64,000 bases of DNA from JBCBKL01 sp038521825 (GTDB lineage Bacteria; Pseudomonadota; Alphaproteobacteria; Rhodobacterales; Rhodobacteraceae), in assembly GCA_038521825.1 (NCBI GenBank), contig JBCBKL010000008.1, positions 65,336-129,335 of the forward strand. The letters are read 5' to 3'. Shown here piece by piece: positions 51,479 through 60,972 of the stretch (its first letter is position 1; each line of letters starts with the position of its first letter). The notes under the pieces were generated by a model, which saw nothing but the letters and a program-made list of their open reading frames with translations, did no database searches and was not told the origin of the DNA. The translations under genes and the position numbers were made by a program.

Positions 51479-53436
51479 TCCGCCGGCACCGGGCTGGCCT
51501 TGGGTTTCCGGGCACCTGCCGCTACACGGAACCGCCGGTCGGACAAGCTGAAGAGCCCACCAAGCGCCATCAGGCCCGACCCGATCCAGATCCAGTTGGT
51601 GAGCGGCTTGATATAGGTTCGAACAGCCCAGCCCCCGGCATCCTGCGGGTCACCGATCACGACATAAACGTCCCGGGCGAGGTCATAGTCGATGGCGGCC
51701 TCGGTCGTAGGCATCTGCGCGACAGGATAGATCCGTTTTTCCGGACGAAGCCGGGCAATCTCGCGTCCGTTTTGCTGCAACGTGATGAAGCCCATGGTCG
51801 AGAGATAATTCGGCCCTTCGACCCGCTGCACATCCTCAAGGGTAAGGGTATAGCTGCCCACGTCAAAGGGCTCGCCGATCTGGGCGACGCGGATGTCTTC
51901 CTGCTGCCATGCAGTAAGACCCGCAACACCCAACATCGTGACCCCAAGGCCTGAATGGGCAATCGCCTTGCCCCAATCAGCCCGTGGCAGGCGCAAGAGA
52001 CGCGCCGCGCCCGACCGCCCCGTCCGGGTCCATAGATCAATGGCCGCACCCATAACCAGCCATGCGCCAAGGAACATCCCAACCGGCCCGACAAGGCTGC
52101 GCCCGGTCTGCATAGCCCAGACCAGCCCGCCGATGGCAAGGGCCAGAACGAACACATAGCGCAGCGGACGGAACGCCCGCGCAACGCTGGCCCGTTTCCA
52201 TGGCATCATAGCACCCACCGGAAGGATAAGCCCCAGAAGCACCATGAACGGCGTAAAGGCCATGTCGAAGAAGGGCGGCCCGACGCTGAGCTTGCGGTCA
52301 AAGAACATCTCCGCCACGAGCGGCCACATCGTCCCCACAAAGACCACGAAACAGCTCACGGCAAGCAGCACATTGTTCGCCACCAAGGCACTTTCGCGGC
52401 TGACAAAGCCGAACACGCCCCGGGACTCCATCGCGCCTGCGCGGGCGGCAAACAACGTCAGCGCCCCGCCCATAAAGAACGCGAGGATCATCAGGATGAA
52501 CACGCCCCGCTCGGGATCGTTTGCAAAGGCATGGACCGAAGTCAGAAGGCCCGAGCGCACGATGAACGTCCCGATCAGCGAAAAGCCGAAGGCAAGGATG
52601 GCTAGCAGGATCGTCCAGCTTTTGAGGCTTTCACGCTTTTCTACCACGATAGCCGAGTGCAGAAGTGCGGCGGCCAAAAGCCAGGGCATGAAAGACGCGT
52701 TCTCGACCGGGTCCCAGAACCAGAAGCCGCCCCAGCCCAGTTCGTAATAGGCCCACCATGACCCAAGCGCGATGCCAATGGTGAGGAACACCCACGCTGC
52801 CAGCGTCCATGGCCGTACCCAGCGGCCCCAGGCCGCATCAACGCGCCCCTCGATCAGGGCGGCGACGGCAAAGGAAAATGCCATGCTCAGGCCCACATAG
52901 CCGAGGTAGAGAAATGGCGGGTGAAAGGCGAGACCCGGATCCTGCAAGAGCGGGTTCAGATCCTGCCCGTCAAAGGGCGGAACAGCGAGCCGCAGGAACG
53001 GGTTCGATGTAAAGAGGATGAAGGCAAAGAACGCGACCGCGATGGCCGATTGCACGGCCAGCACCCGCGCCCGCAACGTCGGCGGCAGGTTCGATCCGAA
53101 CCACGCGGCCATCGCGCCAAACAGGCTAACGATCAAAACCCACAGCAACATGGAGCCTTCGTGGTTCCCCCATGTCCCCGAAATCTTGTAGATAAGCGGC
53201 TTTGCCGAATGACTGTTCAGCGTCACAAGGCGCAGGCTGAAATCGGACGTGATAAAGGCCCACATCAGCGCGCCAAAGGCAAAGGCCGTCAGCAGGAACT
53301 GAGCCGTCGCTGCCGGTTCAGCGACCGCCATCCATCCCGGCCAGCGTCGATACGCCCCGATGAGTGGGATGACCGTCTGCACGATGGCGACGACAAAGGC
53401 GAGGATCAGGGCGAAGTGGCCGAGTTCTGTGATCAT
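51475..53436 (-). CDS. ccmF: Cytochrome c heme lyase subunit CcmF
   Basis: A 653-residue polytopic protein. The WWD heme-handling region reads GWGGFWFWDPVENASFMPWL, and many transmembrane helices flank it. CcmF with CcmH attaches heme to apocytochrome c in the periplasm. It lies 74 bases after the holin gene on the same strand. Confidence 0.96.
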   Translation of the reverse strand: MITELGHFALILAFVVAIVQTVIPLIGAYRRWPGWMAVAEPAATAQFLLTAFAFGALMWAFITSDFSLRLVTLNSHSAKPLIYKISGTWGNHEGSMLLWVLIVSLFGAMAAWFGSNLPPTLRARVLAVQSAIAVAFFAFILFTSNPFLRLAVPPFDGQDLNPLLQDPGLAFHPPFLYLGYVGLSMAFSFAVAALIEGRVDAAWGRWVRPWTLAAWVFLTIGIALGSWWAYYELGWGGFWFWDPVENASFMPWLLAAALLHSAIVVEKRESLKSWTILLAILAFGFSLIGTFIVRSGLLTSVHAFANDPERGVFILMILAFFMGGALTLFAARAGAMESRGVFGFVSRESALVANNVLLAVSCFVVFVGTMWPLVAEMFFDRKLSVGPPFFDMAFTPFMVLLGLILPVGAMMPWKRASVARAFRPLRYVFVLALAIGGLVWAMQTGRSLVGPVGMFLGAWLVMGAAIDLWTRTGRSGAARLLRLPRADWGKAIAHSGLGVTMLGVAGLTAWQQEDIRVAQIGEPFDVGSYTLTLEDVQRVEGPNYLSTMGFITLQQNGREIARLRPEKRIYPVAQMPTTEAAIDYDLARDVYVVIGDPQDAGGWAVRTYIKPLTNWIWIGSGLMALGGLFSLSDRRFRVAAGARKPKASPVPAE

Positions 53437-53510
53437 GCCTTACTTTATAGGAAAGGCCCGGCGCCGCGCCAATGGGTCATCGGGGGCCTTGGATCACAAT
53501 GACGCGGGGG

Positions 53511-54083
53511 TCAGGCCGCTTTTCGCCACGCCTCCAGCGCGGCATTGGCATCGGGCAGCAGCGAAGCCGAGGCAAGGCGGACATCACCAGCCGTGTCCGC
53601 CGCGCCCACAGCGTTGTGACGCATCTCCCGCAGGGCCTCGATGTTCTCCATGACCTGCGGGACATGCGCCATGGTCTGGACGATCTGGCGCTGGAACTCC
53701 TGCGCCTTCACCTGGTGGCGCGCGCCGAAATAGAAGCTGACGATCACGCCCAGCAGCCACCACAGCGGCTCTGGCACCAGCGCGATTCCTTGCATCCGCT
53801 CGGCAAACCAGAGGGGGGCCACCATGGCCGAAACGAAAAGACCCAGCGTCCCAAGGGCCAGCGCCGGGCGGGGCAAGCGATTCAGACCGTCCATGAAGCG
53901 ATCAAAGTTGCCCTTGCGCTCAACCAGGAACTCCTGACCCAACTGATCCATTGCCTGCATCTGAACTTGCGCACCGCGCCGGCCACCGGTCTCTGCGTTC
54001 TCGCGAAAAACCTCGACGGTCTCGCGCACCATGTTACGCCCGCCGCCAAAGAGTACGCCGAATACCCGTTCAATCAGACCCAT
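53511..54083 (-). CDS. GTA-type holin (three-TM holin family)
   Basis: A 190-residue protein with two clear hydrophobic segments (LGTLGLFVSAMVAPLWFA and PLWWLLGVIVSFYFG) and an amphipathic start MGLIERVFGVLFGG. It matches, in outline, the holin that pairs with a gene-transfer-agent endolysin in Rhodobacterales. Its start overlaps the endolysin stop by ten bases, so both are expressed together. Holins make membrane holes so that the endolysin reaches peptidoglycan. Confidence 0.8.
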   Translation of the reverse strand: MGLIERVFGVLFGGGRNMVRETVEVFRENAETGGRRGAQVQMQAMDQLGQEFLVERKGNFDRFMDGLNRLPRPALALGTLGLFVSAMVAPLWFAERMQGIALVPEPLWWLLGVIVSFYFGARHQVKAQEFQRQIVQTMAHVPQVMENIEALREMRHNAVGAADTAGDVRLASASLLPDANAALEAWRKAA

Positions 54084-54685
54084 GACGCAACCCTCTGCTG
54101 AAACGCCGCTGCCGACAGATGATACCGGGGCGAAATGAACTCCTCGGCGCGCTTGATCCAGCCGCCTTTGCCCCCTGCCCGGGTACGCGCGTATTTGCGC
54201 GAAGCGGGGCGATGATCAGCGATGCGGAAATAATAGTTCCGGCGTGCGATGCCGTATGCATCGGCCAAATGGTCCGGCGCCGTTTCATCGGCGGCATGCG
54301 CCGCACCGATGCTCTGCGGCCCCAGGGCACCGTCAACGGTGACGACATGTCCCATCTCGTTGAGCAACCGCTGCAAAATCTTGATCGCGTTGCCACCCGC
54401 ATTGACATACATGTCAAACACGGTGGCGTGCAGGGGCCGGGGCAGTTCCCCGATGCGGGGGCGGTGGAAGTAGTGGCGGATAAAGATGTCGACCGCCTGC
54501 GCCTTGGTCAGCCGCCGCACATCGTGCGTATCGACATCGCCATCCCCGTCCAGATCCAAGCGCAGCCGGCGCATGGTGTGGATCGTCACCCCATAATTGG
54601 TGGCCCCGCCCGGATCGTCGGGATCGTTCACATAGCCGCCCTCGCGGACGACGATTTCGTCGGCAATTTCTCTGACGGTCTGCAT
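54074..54685 (-). CDS. GTA-type endolysin, glycoside hydrolase family 108
   Basis: A 203-residue muramidase. The start contains REGGYVNDPDDPGGATNYG; Glu15 is the expected catalytic acid of GH108. An EF-hand-like loop DLDGDGDVDTHDVRRLT sits between residues 44 and 65. The C-terminal region has a peptidoglycan-binding fold (GHVVTVDGALGPQSIGAA). In Rhodobacter capsulatus a comparable endolysin/holin pair releases gene-transfer-agent particles and lies apart from the structural cluster. No signal peptide is visible, so export depends on the holin. Confidence 0.85.
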   Translation of the reverse strand: MQTVREIADEIVVREGGYVNDPDDPGGATNYGVTIHTMRRLRLDLDGDGDVDTHDVRRLTKAQAVDIFIRHYFHRPRIGELPRPLHATVFDMYVNAGGNAIKILQRLLNEMGHVVTVDGALGPQSIGAAHAADETAPDHLADAYGIARRNYYFRIADHRPASRKYARTRAGGKGGWIKRAEEFISPRYHLSAAAFQQRVASWV

Positions 54686-54759
54686 CGCTGGCCTCGTCGC
54701 CTGTATGACGGCGTTAAGGAGGCCAGAGATTGGTTAACGTCCGCTACCGGACCGTACGC

Positions 54760-55203
54760 TCACCCCTCGGGCGCGCGATAGACACCCTGCTCTTTGAGGG
54801 CATCCACCACCTCGGCAGGCATGTAGGTTTCGTCGTGTTTGGCAAGGATTTCAGTCGCTTCAAACACACCGTCGATGTATGTACCTGTGCCCACCATGCC
54901 CTCATTCTCGGCAAAGAGATCAGGCAGGACCCCAGTGTAAACCACAGGCACCGAAGCACCCCCATCGGTCACGACAAAGCGGATGCTCTCGCCCTGACCG
55001 CGTATGATCGACCCTTCCTCGACCAATCCGCCGATCCGGAACACCTCGGTCGGACCGGGGGGTTCGGCGATGATCTGGCTGGGTGCGCGGAAGAAATTTA
55101 TACCGTCGCGCATGGCATACCCGATTAGCGCGGTCGACAGGGCCAGCGCGACAAAAGCCACAACGATAATCTGGATCCGGCGTTGTTTCTTGAGCGATTT
55201 CAT
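54760..55203 (-). CDS. ccmE: Cytochrome c maturation heme chaperone CcmE
   Basis: A 147-residue periplasmic heme carrier with an N-terminal anchor (IIVVAFVALALSTALIGYAM). The heme-binding HxxxY motif reads ILAKHDETYMPAEV. The block FRIGGLVEEGSI is typical. It starts nine bases after argC and precedes the endolysin gene by 74 bases. Confidence 0.95.
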   Translation of the reverse strand: MKSLKKQRRIQIIVVAFVALALSTALIGYAMRDGINFFRAPSQIIAEPPGPTEVFRIGGLVEEGSIIRGQGESIRFVVTDGGASVPVVYTGVLPDLFAENEGMVGTGTYIDGVFEATEILAKHDETYMPAEVVDALKEQGVYRAPEG

Positions 55204-55212
55204 CAGCGCACC

Positions 55213-56241
55213 TTACGGGAACAGCGGGGCCATCATCAGCCCCTCGGTCTCGTTAACACCTAACATCAGATTGGCGTTTTGCAACGCTTGGCCCGATGAC
55301 CCTTTGGTCAGATTGTCGAGCGCGGAAATCACGATTGTCCGCCCCGGCACTCGGTCGGCGACCACGCCGATATGGCAGAAATTCGAGCCCCTGATATGGC
55401 GGGTGCTGGGCACTGCGCCAAAAGGCAGAACGATTATGAAGGGCTCATGGGCATAGGCTTCGGTCAACGCGTCATAGACCTGCGCCGGATCGCCCTTAAC
55501 GTATCCGGTGCCAAGAATTCCCCGGTTGGCCGGGATCAGGTGCGGCGTGAACTGGATGCGGATGTCCCGCCCGGCGAGCTTCGAAAGCTCCTGATCGAAC
55601 TCGCCCAGATGCCGGTGTTTCCCGCCGACGGCATAGGCATGGTACCCCTCGGACAGTTCTGCATGCAGCAGATTTTCCTTGAGCGCCCGGCCCGCGCCCG
55701 ACACGGCGCACTTCAGATCGAGGATGATATCGTCAAAATCGACCACCCGCGCGGCCACCAGCGGCCAGAGCGCATAAAGCCCCGTTGCCAGATTACAGCC
55801 CGTACCGGCCACCAACCGCGCTCCCCGGATGTCATCGCGGTAGAATTCAGTCAGGCCATAGACCGCTTCTTTCTGCATCTCGACAGCCGCATGGGGATTT
55901 CCGTACCAATGCGCATAGTTCTCCGGATCGCGCAGCCGGAAATCAGCGGATAAATCAACGATCCGCAGATCGCGCGGCAGGCCCGAGATCACCTCTTGCG
56001 ACGTCTTGTGGGGCAGAGCACAGAAACAGAGGTCAATGCCCGACCAGTCGATCCGGTCAAAGGCGACCAGATCCGGCAGATCGAGATGCCGAAGATGCGG
56101 AAAGACCTGTGCAAGCGGTTGCCCAGCCTTTGAATGTGCCCCAAGGGCCCTGATTTCAAACGATGGGTGTCCGGCAATGAGCCGGATGAGTTCGGCGCCA
56201 GTATAGCCCGAGGCGCCCAGAATGGCGATGGAATGTGTCAT
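55213..56241 (-). CDS. argC: N-acetyl-gamma-glutamyl-phosphate reductase
   Basis: A 342-residue type 1 enzyme of arginine synthesis. The nucleotide loop ILGASGYTGAELIRL and the active-site cysteine in AGTGCNLATG are present, and GKHRHLGEFDQEL matches the family. It lies 26 bases after murI on the same strand and nine bases before ccmE. Confidence 0.96.
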   Translation of the reverse strand: MTHSIAILGASGYTGAELIRLIAGHPSFEIRALGAHSKAGQPLAQVFPHLRHLDLPDLVAFDRIDWSGIDLCFCALPHKTSQEVISGLPRDLRIVDLSADFRLRDPENYAHWYGNPHAAVEMQKEAVYGLTEFYRDDIRGARLVAGTGCNLATGLYALWPLVAARVVDFDDIILDLKCAVSGAGRALKENLLHAELSEGYHAYAVGGKHRHLGEFDQELSKLAGRDIRIQFTPHLIPANRGILGTGYVKGDPAQVYDALTEAYAHEPFIIVLPFGAVPSTRHIRGSNFCHIGVVADRVPGRTIVISALDNLTKGSSGQALQNANLMLGVNETEGLMMAPLFP

Positions 56242-56267
56242 GTCAGTATCCAGAATAATGCGAGAGA

Positions 56268-57077
56268 TCAGGCGGCTTCAAACGTGATCTGTCGTCGCAA
56301 AAACTGTGTGGCGCGGTCGCTCACCGTGCGCGGGTCGCCCGTGGTCAGGTACCCGCCCGGCCCGTTGCCCAGCTTGTCGGGATGACGCTCAAGGTAATCG
56401 GCAAGGCTTTCGGCCACCAGGTTGGCCTGGCTATAGACCTGCACATCCGTACCAAGCGCGGTCTGAAACGCCTCTTCCATCAGCGGGTAATGGGTGCAGC
56501 CCAAAACGCCGGCCTCGGGGTTGGGCATCTTGCGCTTCAGCGCGTCCACATGGGACCGAACCAGCGCCTCGGCCAGGATCATGTCACCATCCTCGATCGC
56601 GTCAACAACACCGCCGCAGGCCTGCGCCTCGACATCGACACCAACAGCGCGAAAGGCAAGCTCTCGCTGGAAAGCGCGGCTCGCCACGGTTGCTGGTGTT
56701 GCAAAAAGCGCCACGTGCTTGACCGCAACCTCGCGCGGCGGAGAATTGTCGCCCCATTGCCGCTCGGTCAGGGCCTCGATCAGTGGGACGAACACGCCCA
56801 GAACCCGCTTGTCCGGGGGCACCCAGCTTTCCTGCATCCGGCGTAGGGCTGCGGCAGACGCCGTGTTGCAGGCCAAGATTACCAGATCGCAGCCCCGATC
56901 GAAAAGGCGCTGCACCGCATCCGTTGTAAGTTCGTAAACCCGGTCCGCAGTCCGCACCCCATAGGGCGCATGGGCGCTATCGGCGAAATAAAGAAATTCC
57001 ACGTCCGGCAGGCGCTTTTGCGCGGCATCAAGAACGGTCAGCCCGCCCAGGCCAGAATCGAAAATGCCAACTGCCAT
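56268..57077 (-). CDS. murI: Glutamate racemase
   Basis: A 269-residue enzyme that makes D-glutamate for peptidoglycan. The first catalytic cysteine lies in ILACNTASAAALR and the second in GCTHYPLM; FDSGLGGLTVL and ADSAHAPYG are family blocks. It is followed by argC. Confidence 0.96.
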   Translation of the reverse strand: MAVGIFDSGLGGLTVLDAAQKRLPDVEFLYFADSAHAPYGVRTADRVYELTTDAVQRLFDRGCDLVILACNTASAAALRRMQESWVPPDKRVLGVFVPLIEALTERQWGDNSPPREVAVKHVALFATPATVASRAFQRELAFRAVGVDVEAQACGGVVDAIEDGDMILAEALVRSHVDALKRKMPNPEAGVLGCTHYPLMEEAFQTALGTDVQVYSQANLVAESLADYLERHPDKLGNGPGGYLTTGDPRTVSDRATQFLRRQITFEAA

Positions 57078-57125
57078 CTGCCACGACGCGCCTCAGGCGC
57101 AACACTGTCCCCGATTGAACGCGCC

Positions 57126-58007
57126 TTAGGCGCGATGCTTATCCTCGAATTCGTAACCCAGATCGAAAGACTTCACCGGGCCCGGAGCCAGCTCATACGT
57201 GGCCTTGCGCAGGAAATCCATCATCTGTTTCGAATCCTTGGCCATCGGATCAAGCACATCACGGCCAATCGGCTTGCCGATGACGACCTTGACCGGCGTA
57301 TCGACACGCTCGCGAAACTCGCGGATCAACAGGCCCATGCGCAGGGTGTAGTGCATGTGGCTGGCGATCTGGAACAGGCGGCTGGTGTGGCCTTCGAAAA
57401 AGACCGGCACGACCGTTGCGTTCGATTTGGCCACCATCCGGGCTGTAAAGCCGCGCCATCCCGGATCCATCGGCTTGGCGAACGGTTTGGCGGCTGTACT
57501 GACGGTGCCGCCCGGAAAGATCCCAATGGCACCGCCATCGGCAAGATAATTGAGCGCGACCTTGCGGGTCTTGATGTTCAGTTTGACGGCATCTTTCGAC
57601 TCGTCAAAGGAAATCGGCAGGATGATGCGGTTCAGATCTTCGGCCTTGCGGAACACCTGATGGGCCAGAATGCGGAAATCACCGCGCAAGGTCGACAGGA
57701 TATGCCCCATCATCAGGCCGTCTAGAATGCCGTAGGGGTGGTTCGCGATCAGGATCAGCGGACCTTCTGTCGGGATGTTGTCCAGCGACCCGCCCGTCAC
57801 GTCCAACGACAGTCCGTAGCGTTCAACCATGACCTGCCAGAAGTCGCGGCCTGCCGCGACTTCATCCTCATAACCCTTGGCACGTTTGATCAGGCGCAGC
57901 CGGCCCGTCGTGTTCTCCATCAACCGGATCATCGCCCGCCCGCTTTTTGTTTCGGCAGAATAGGCGTAACTGATTTCGCGTGCGACTTGGCGGTCCGGCT
58001 TGGGCAT
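57126..58007 (-). CDS. Membrane-associated acyltransferase (PlsC/OlsA-like)
   Basis: A 293-residue acyltransferase with the NHxxxxD motif as NHPYGILDGL and the following FRKAEDLNRIILPI and GIFPGGTVST blocks. This resembles the OlsA-like branch that acylates lyso-ornithine lipids or the 1-acylglycerophosphate acyltransferases. No olsB is adjacent, so the acceptor cannot be fixed. Confidence 0.82.
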   Translation of the reverse strand: MPKPDRQVAREISYAYSAETKSGRAMIRLMENTTGRLRLIKRAKGYEDEVAAGRDFWQVMVERYGLSLDVTGGSLDNIPTEGPLILIANHPYGILDGLMMGHILSTLRGDFRILAHQVFRKAEDLNRIILPISFDESKDAVKLNIKTRKVALNYLADGGAIGIFPGGTVSTAAKPFAKPMDPGWRGFTARMVAKSNATVVPVFFEGHTSRLFQIASHMHYTLRMGLLIREFRERVDTPVKVVIGKPIGRDVLDPMAKDSKQMMDFLRKATYELAPGPVKSFDLGYEFEDKHRA

Positions 58008-58047
58008 CTGGTCTCTGAGGCTCGACTCTCGATTTGACGTTATTTAG

Positions 58048-58263
58048 TCAAAGTCGGCCTGCCTGCCTAGCCTCTATGACACCGATGTGACGCTCTTGGG
58101 TGTCAACCGCAACAGGGCCTGCCGATAGGCTTAAGATGACTTGGGTGGTCGCGTTATCAACTGACCTTGGGTGAGCGGCGGTGGTGCTGGCGTCCCTTGT
58201 TGCCGCATCGGGGGTCATCCCGAGGAGAACGACAATCGCGAGCGTTGCAAATGGTTCTTTCAT
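58048..58263 (-). CDS. Small exported protein of unknown function (71 aa)
   Basis: The start MKEPFATLAIVVLLGMTPDA gives a signal peptide, and the mature part is short and threonine/valine rich. GGAG lies six bases before the ATG. The frame remains open upstream, but that part overlaps the SnoaL-like gene end and lacks a site. No family is recognised. Confidence 0.45.
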   Translation of the reverse strand: MKEPFATLAIVVLLGMTPDAATRDASTTAAHPRSVDNATTQVILSLSAGPVAVDTQERHIGVIEARQAGRL

Positions 58264-58354
58264 AAATTTCTCCGCGAGTGGCCATGTCAACGAACCGATG
58301 GCGACCCCGGATAGAAGGCGGCTGCCATGGTTCGCCTGACAGGCTATTGTCTGG

Positions 58355-58846
58355 TCAGTCAGCACGGGGCGCGTTGTTGTCGACGACCTCGTAATAGGCC
58401 ATGAGATCGAGAAACGCCTCCGCCTCGGTCACCAGCCCGTCTTCCATTCTGAATATCCAGACGAACTGGTTGTTGTAGGGCGCACCCGATGTGGTGGTCG
58501 CGGAGCCGTCGAATCGGATGATGACCGCGTCGCCGATTGCCCAAAGATCGTGGACTTCCGGAATGAGAGGTGTCGCGAGGCGGCTGACGAGGGGGACGGA
58601 CGCCCGTTCGACGAAATCATCCATGCTCGTATAAACCCCAGCCACCGGCCCGGAGCCGTGGATCGTCCAGACGACGTCCGGCGCGAGGATCTGGCCAAAG
58701 ATATACTCCCCCTCGGCCCAGGTATCAAAGGCGTCGCGCACGGTCTTTTCGTTGTCGGCGGTCTGGTCGGCAAGCGCGGCAATGGGACTTGTTGTCAGGA
58801 CAAGCGCACAGGCAGCGACATGCACGACGCGGTGGATCTTGGTCAT
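58355..58846 (-). CDS. Exported SnoaL-like (NTF2-fold) protein
   Basis: A 163-residue protein with a Sec signal (MTKIHRVVHVAACALVLTTSPIAALA trimmed at ADQ). The mature part has the NTF2 pattern TVRDAFDTWAEGEYIFGQILAPDVVWTIHG and YNNQFVWIFRMEDGLVTEAEAFLD. SnoaL-like proteins bind or isomerise small organic substrates. It follows the SDR gene by about 67 bases. Confidence 0.8.
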   Translation of the reverse strand: MTKIHRVVHVAACALVLTTSPIAALADQTADNEKTVRDAFDTWAEGEYIFGQILAPDVVWTIHGSGPVAGVYTSMDDFVERASVPLVSRLATPLIPEVHDLWAIGDAVIIRFDGSATTTSGAPYNNQFVWIFRMEDGLVTEAEAFLDLMAYYEVVDNNAPRAD

Positions 58847-58913
58847 CGGTCTTTCCTTTCATCACGGGTTGGTTGTCGGGGTGGGCGTTTGCCCGGAGAA
58901 TCGTCCGCATGCA

Positions 58914-59636
58914 TCACGCGGCCGAGGCGGTCGGCCGGACGGTGATCTCACTGGTGTCGACGCCCTCTCGCGCTTCGATCAAGTGGCGCACCGCGCGCGC
59001 GACATCGACAGGCTGAAGGGCGATCGCCCGGTAGGTGTCGATCGCAGCCTTCGTTTCCTCATGGGTGATCGTCGCCGCCAAGTCGCTTTCCACCACGCCG
59101 GGGTTGACGCAGGTCACGCGGATCTTCGAACTTTCCTGCCGCAGCCCGTCCGAGATCGCCCGGACGGCGAATTTCGTGGCGCAGTAGACCGCCGCCGTCG
59201 GCACGACGGAGAGTGCGCCGATGGATGCAATATTGATGATCTGGCCGCTCTCCTGGCGCTCCATCTGCGGCAGCACGGCACCGATGCCCCAGAGCACGCC
59301 CTTGATGTTGACATCGATCATGCGCTCCCATTCGTCGTGCTTGCCCGCAGCGAGCGGCGAGAGCGGCATCAGGCCCGCATTGTTCACCAGAACGTCGATC
59401 CGGCCCCAGTGATCGATCGCCTTCTGGGCGAAAGCCACCATCGCGGCACGGTCGGTGACGTCGACCGTCATGCCTTCGGCTGTGCCGCCGCTGTCGCTGA
59501 TGTCCTTCGCGATCCGGTCGATCCGATCACGGCGCCGGGCTCCCAGAAGAAGCTTCGCACCTGAAGGGCCAAGTTCCCGAGCGATGCCCTCGCCGATCCC
59601 ACTCGATGCCCCGGTGATGAGAATGATCTTTTCCAT
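58914..59636 (-). CDS. Short-chain dehydrogenase/reductase
   Basis: A 240-residue NAD(P)-dependent oxidoreductase. The cofactor loop is ITGASSGIGEG, NNAG is present, and the active site has S then YCATK. The start MEKIILITG was chosen because the 34 codons upstream lie in the divergent regulatory space. The nearby LysR gene probably regulates it. The substrate is unknown. Confidence 0.9.
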   Translation of the reverse strand: MEKIILITGASSGIGEGIARELGPSGAKLLLGARRRDRIDRIAKDISDSGGTAEGMTVDVTDRAAMVAFAQKAIDHWGRIDVLVNNAGLMPLSPLAAGKHDEWERMIDVNIKGVLWGIGAVLPQMERQESGQIINIASIGALSVVPTAAVYCATKFAVRAISDGLRQESSKIRVTCVNPGVVESDLAATITHEETKAAIDTYRAIALQPVDVARAVRHLIEAREGVDTSEITVRPTASAA

Positions 59637-59691
59637 GTCGTGCTGCCTCGTTTGTTGATCACGGTGGGAATGTGGCAGCTTTCCGGTGTCG

Positions 59692-59701
59692 CCAGTACTG
59701 G
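59692..59701. promoter_or_regulatory. Palindrome between the divergent SDR and LysR genes
   Basis: CCAGTACTGG is a perfect 10-base palindrome midway in the 101-base divergent space. LysR proteins often bind here to control both genes, though the usual T-N11-A site was not distinguished. Confidence 0.3.
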
Positions 59702-59737
59702 TGCATTTTGATACACGGTGGTAAGCATTGCTTGACA

Positions 59738-60679
59738 ATGAAGATCGACCTCAACCTGCTCCCGCTGTTCCTGGCCGTCGCTGAGGAGGATAATTTCCGT
59801 GCCGCCGCCGACCGGTTGGGCGTCACCCGATCGGCCGTGAGCCAGGGGATGCAGCGGCTAGAGGACGCTTTTGGCGTCACGCTGGCCACACGCACGACCC
59901 GCGCGGTTCACCTGACCGAGGCGGGCGAGCGGCTGCTGGAGACGCTCTCCCAGCCACTCTGCGATATCCAGGCAGCGCTCGAACAGGTCGCGGGCGATCA
60001 TGCGCCGCGCGGCCATCTGCGAATCGCTGTGACCTCCATCGCCGAGCGGTTCCTGTCTGGACCCCTGATCGCCTCTTTCGCCCAAGCCCATCCGCACGTA
60101 ACCATCGACATCACCGTAACCGACGACGAATTCGACATCGTTGCGGCCGGGTTCGACGCAGGCGTACGGCTTGGCGAGGTGATCGAGCAGGATATGGTCG
60201 CGGTACCGGTGACAGGCGATCAGCGAGAGGCGGTGGTCGCCGCACCGGATTACCTCGCCCGGCATGGCACGCCGTGCCATCCCCGCGAGCTTGTCCATCA
60301 TCGCTGCGTCGGCTGGCGCCCGGCACCCGATGTCGCGCCGTATCGCTGGGAGTTCGAAGAGAAGGGCGTGCCATTCGACGTGGCAGTCGAAGCGCAAATC
60401 ACCACGAGCGACCTGAGGTTCATGCTTCGGGCGGCGCTGGTGGGCGCCGGGATCACCTTCGCCACGGAAGAAACGTTCCGGCCCTACATTGAAACTGGCC
60501 AGCTTGTCCCGCTGTTGCAGGACTATCTGCCACCCTTTCCGGGCTTCTTCCTCTACTTCCCGCAACGCCGTAACATGGCCCCGAAGCTTAGGGCGCTCAT
60601 CGATCATGTTAAGATGAATGCGCGCGCGGCTCCCGCGACACAGTCCCAAATAGTTCCACTGCCGCATGCAGGTGGTTGA
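59738..60679 (+). CDS. LysR-family transcriptional regulator
   Basis: A 313-residue regulator. The first 65 residues form the winged helix (LPLFLAVAEEDNFRAAADRLGVTRSAVSQGMQRLE), and a periplasmic-binding-like effector domain follows (HLRIAVTSIAERFLSGPLI, GFDAGVRLGEVIEQDMV). It is divergent from an SDR gene, a common pair in which the LysR protein controls the SDR operon. The start MKIDLNLL was chosen; upstream codons lie in the regulatory space. Confidence 0.9.
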   Translation: MKIDLNLLPLFLAVAEEDNFRAAADRLGVTRSAVSQGMQRLEDAFGVTLATRTTRAVHLTEAGERLLETLSQPLCDIQAALEQVAGDHAPRGHLRIAVTSIAERFLSGPLIASFAQAHPHVTIDITVTDDEFDIVAAGFDAGVRLGEVIEQDMVAVPVTGDQREAVVAAPDYLARHGTPCHPRELVHHRCVGWRPAPDVAPYRWEFEEKGVPFDVAVEAQITTSDLRFMLRAALVGAGITFATEETFRPYIETGQLVPLLQDYLPPFPGFFLYFPQRRNMAPKLRALIDHVKMNARAAPATQSQIVPLPHAGG

Positions 60680-60972
60680 TTGACCGCCTTTATTCCAGCG
60701 TCAGCATATCGCTCCGGAAATCTGCCGACGCGCGGTCGTAGCGCGATGCCGCTCCAGCGAGAAGAAGGCAGGTTTTGTCTTAGGCGGTGAAGCGTGACCC
60801 GGATGAGTGACAATGACCCGAACAAAAAAGAACCAGCCTGGCCCACACGCCCAAGCTTAGACAAGCGGCCATTGGCGCAGGCGCAGCGAAAGACAGGTAG
60901 TCCGCTGACCTGCCGAGGGACACCTGAGAGCCCACAGTGCATGATGCTGCGGTTTGTCCGAAGGTCAGCTTG

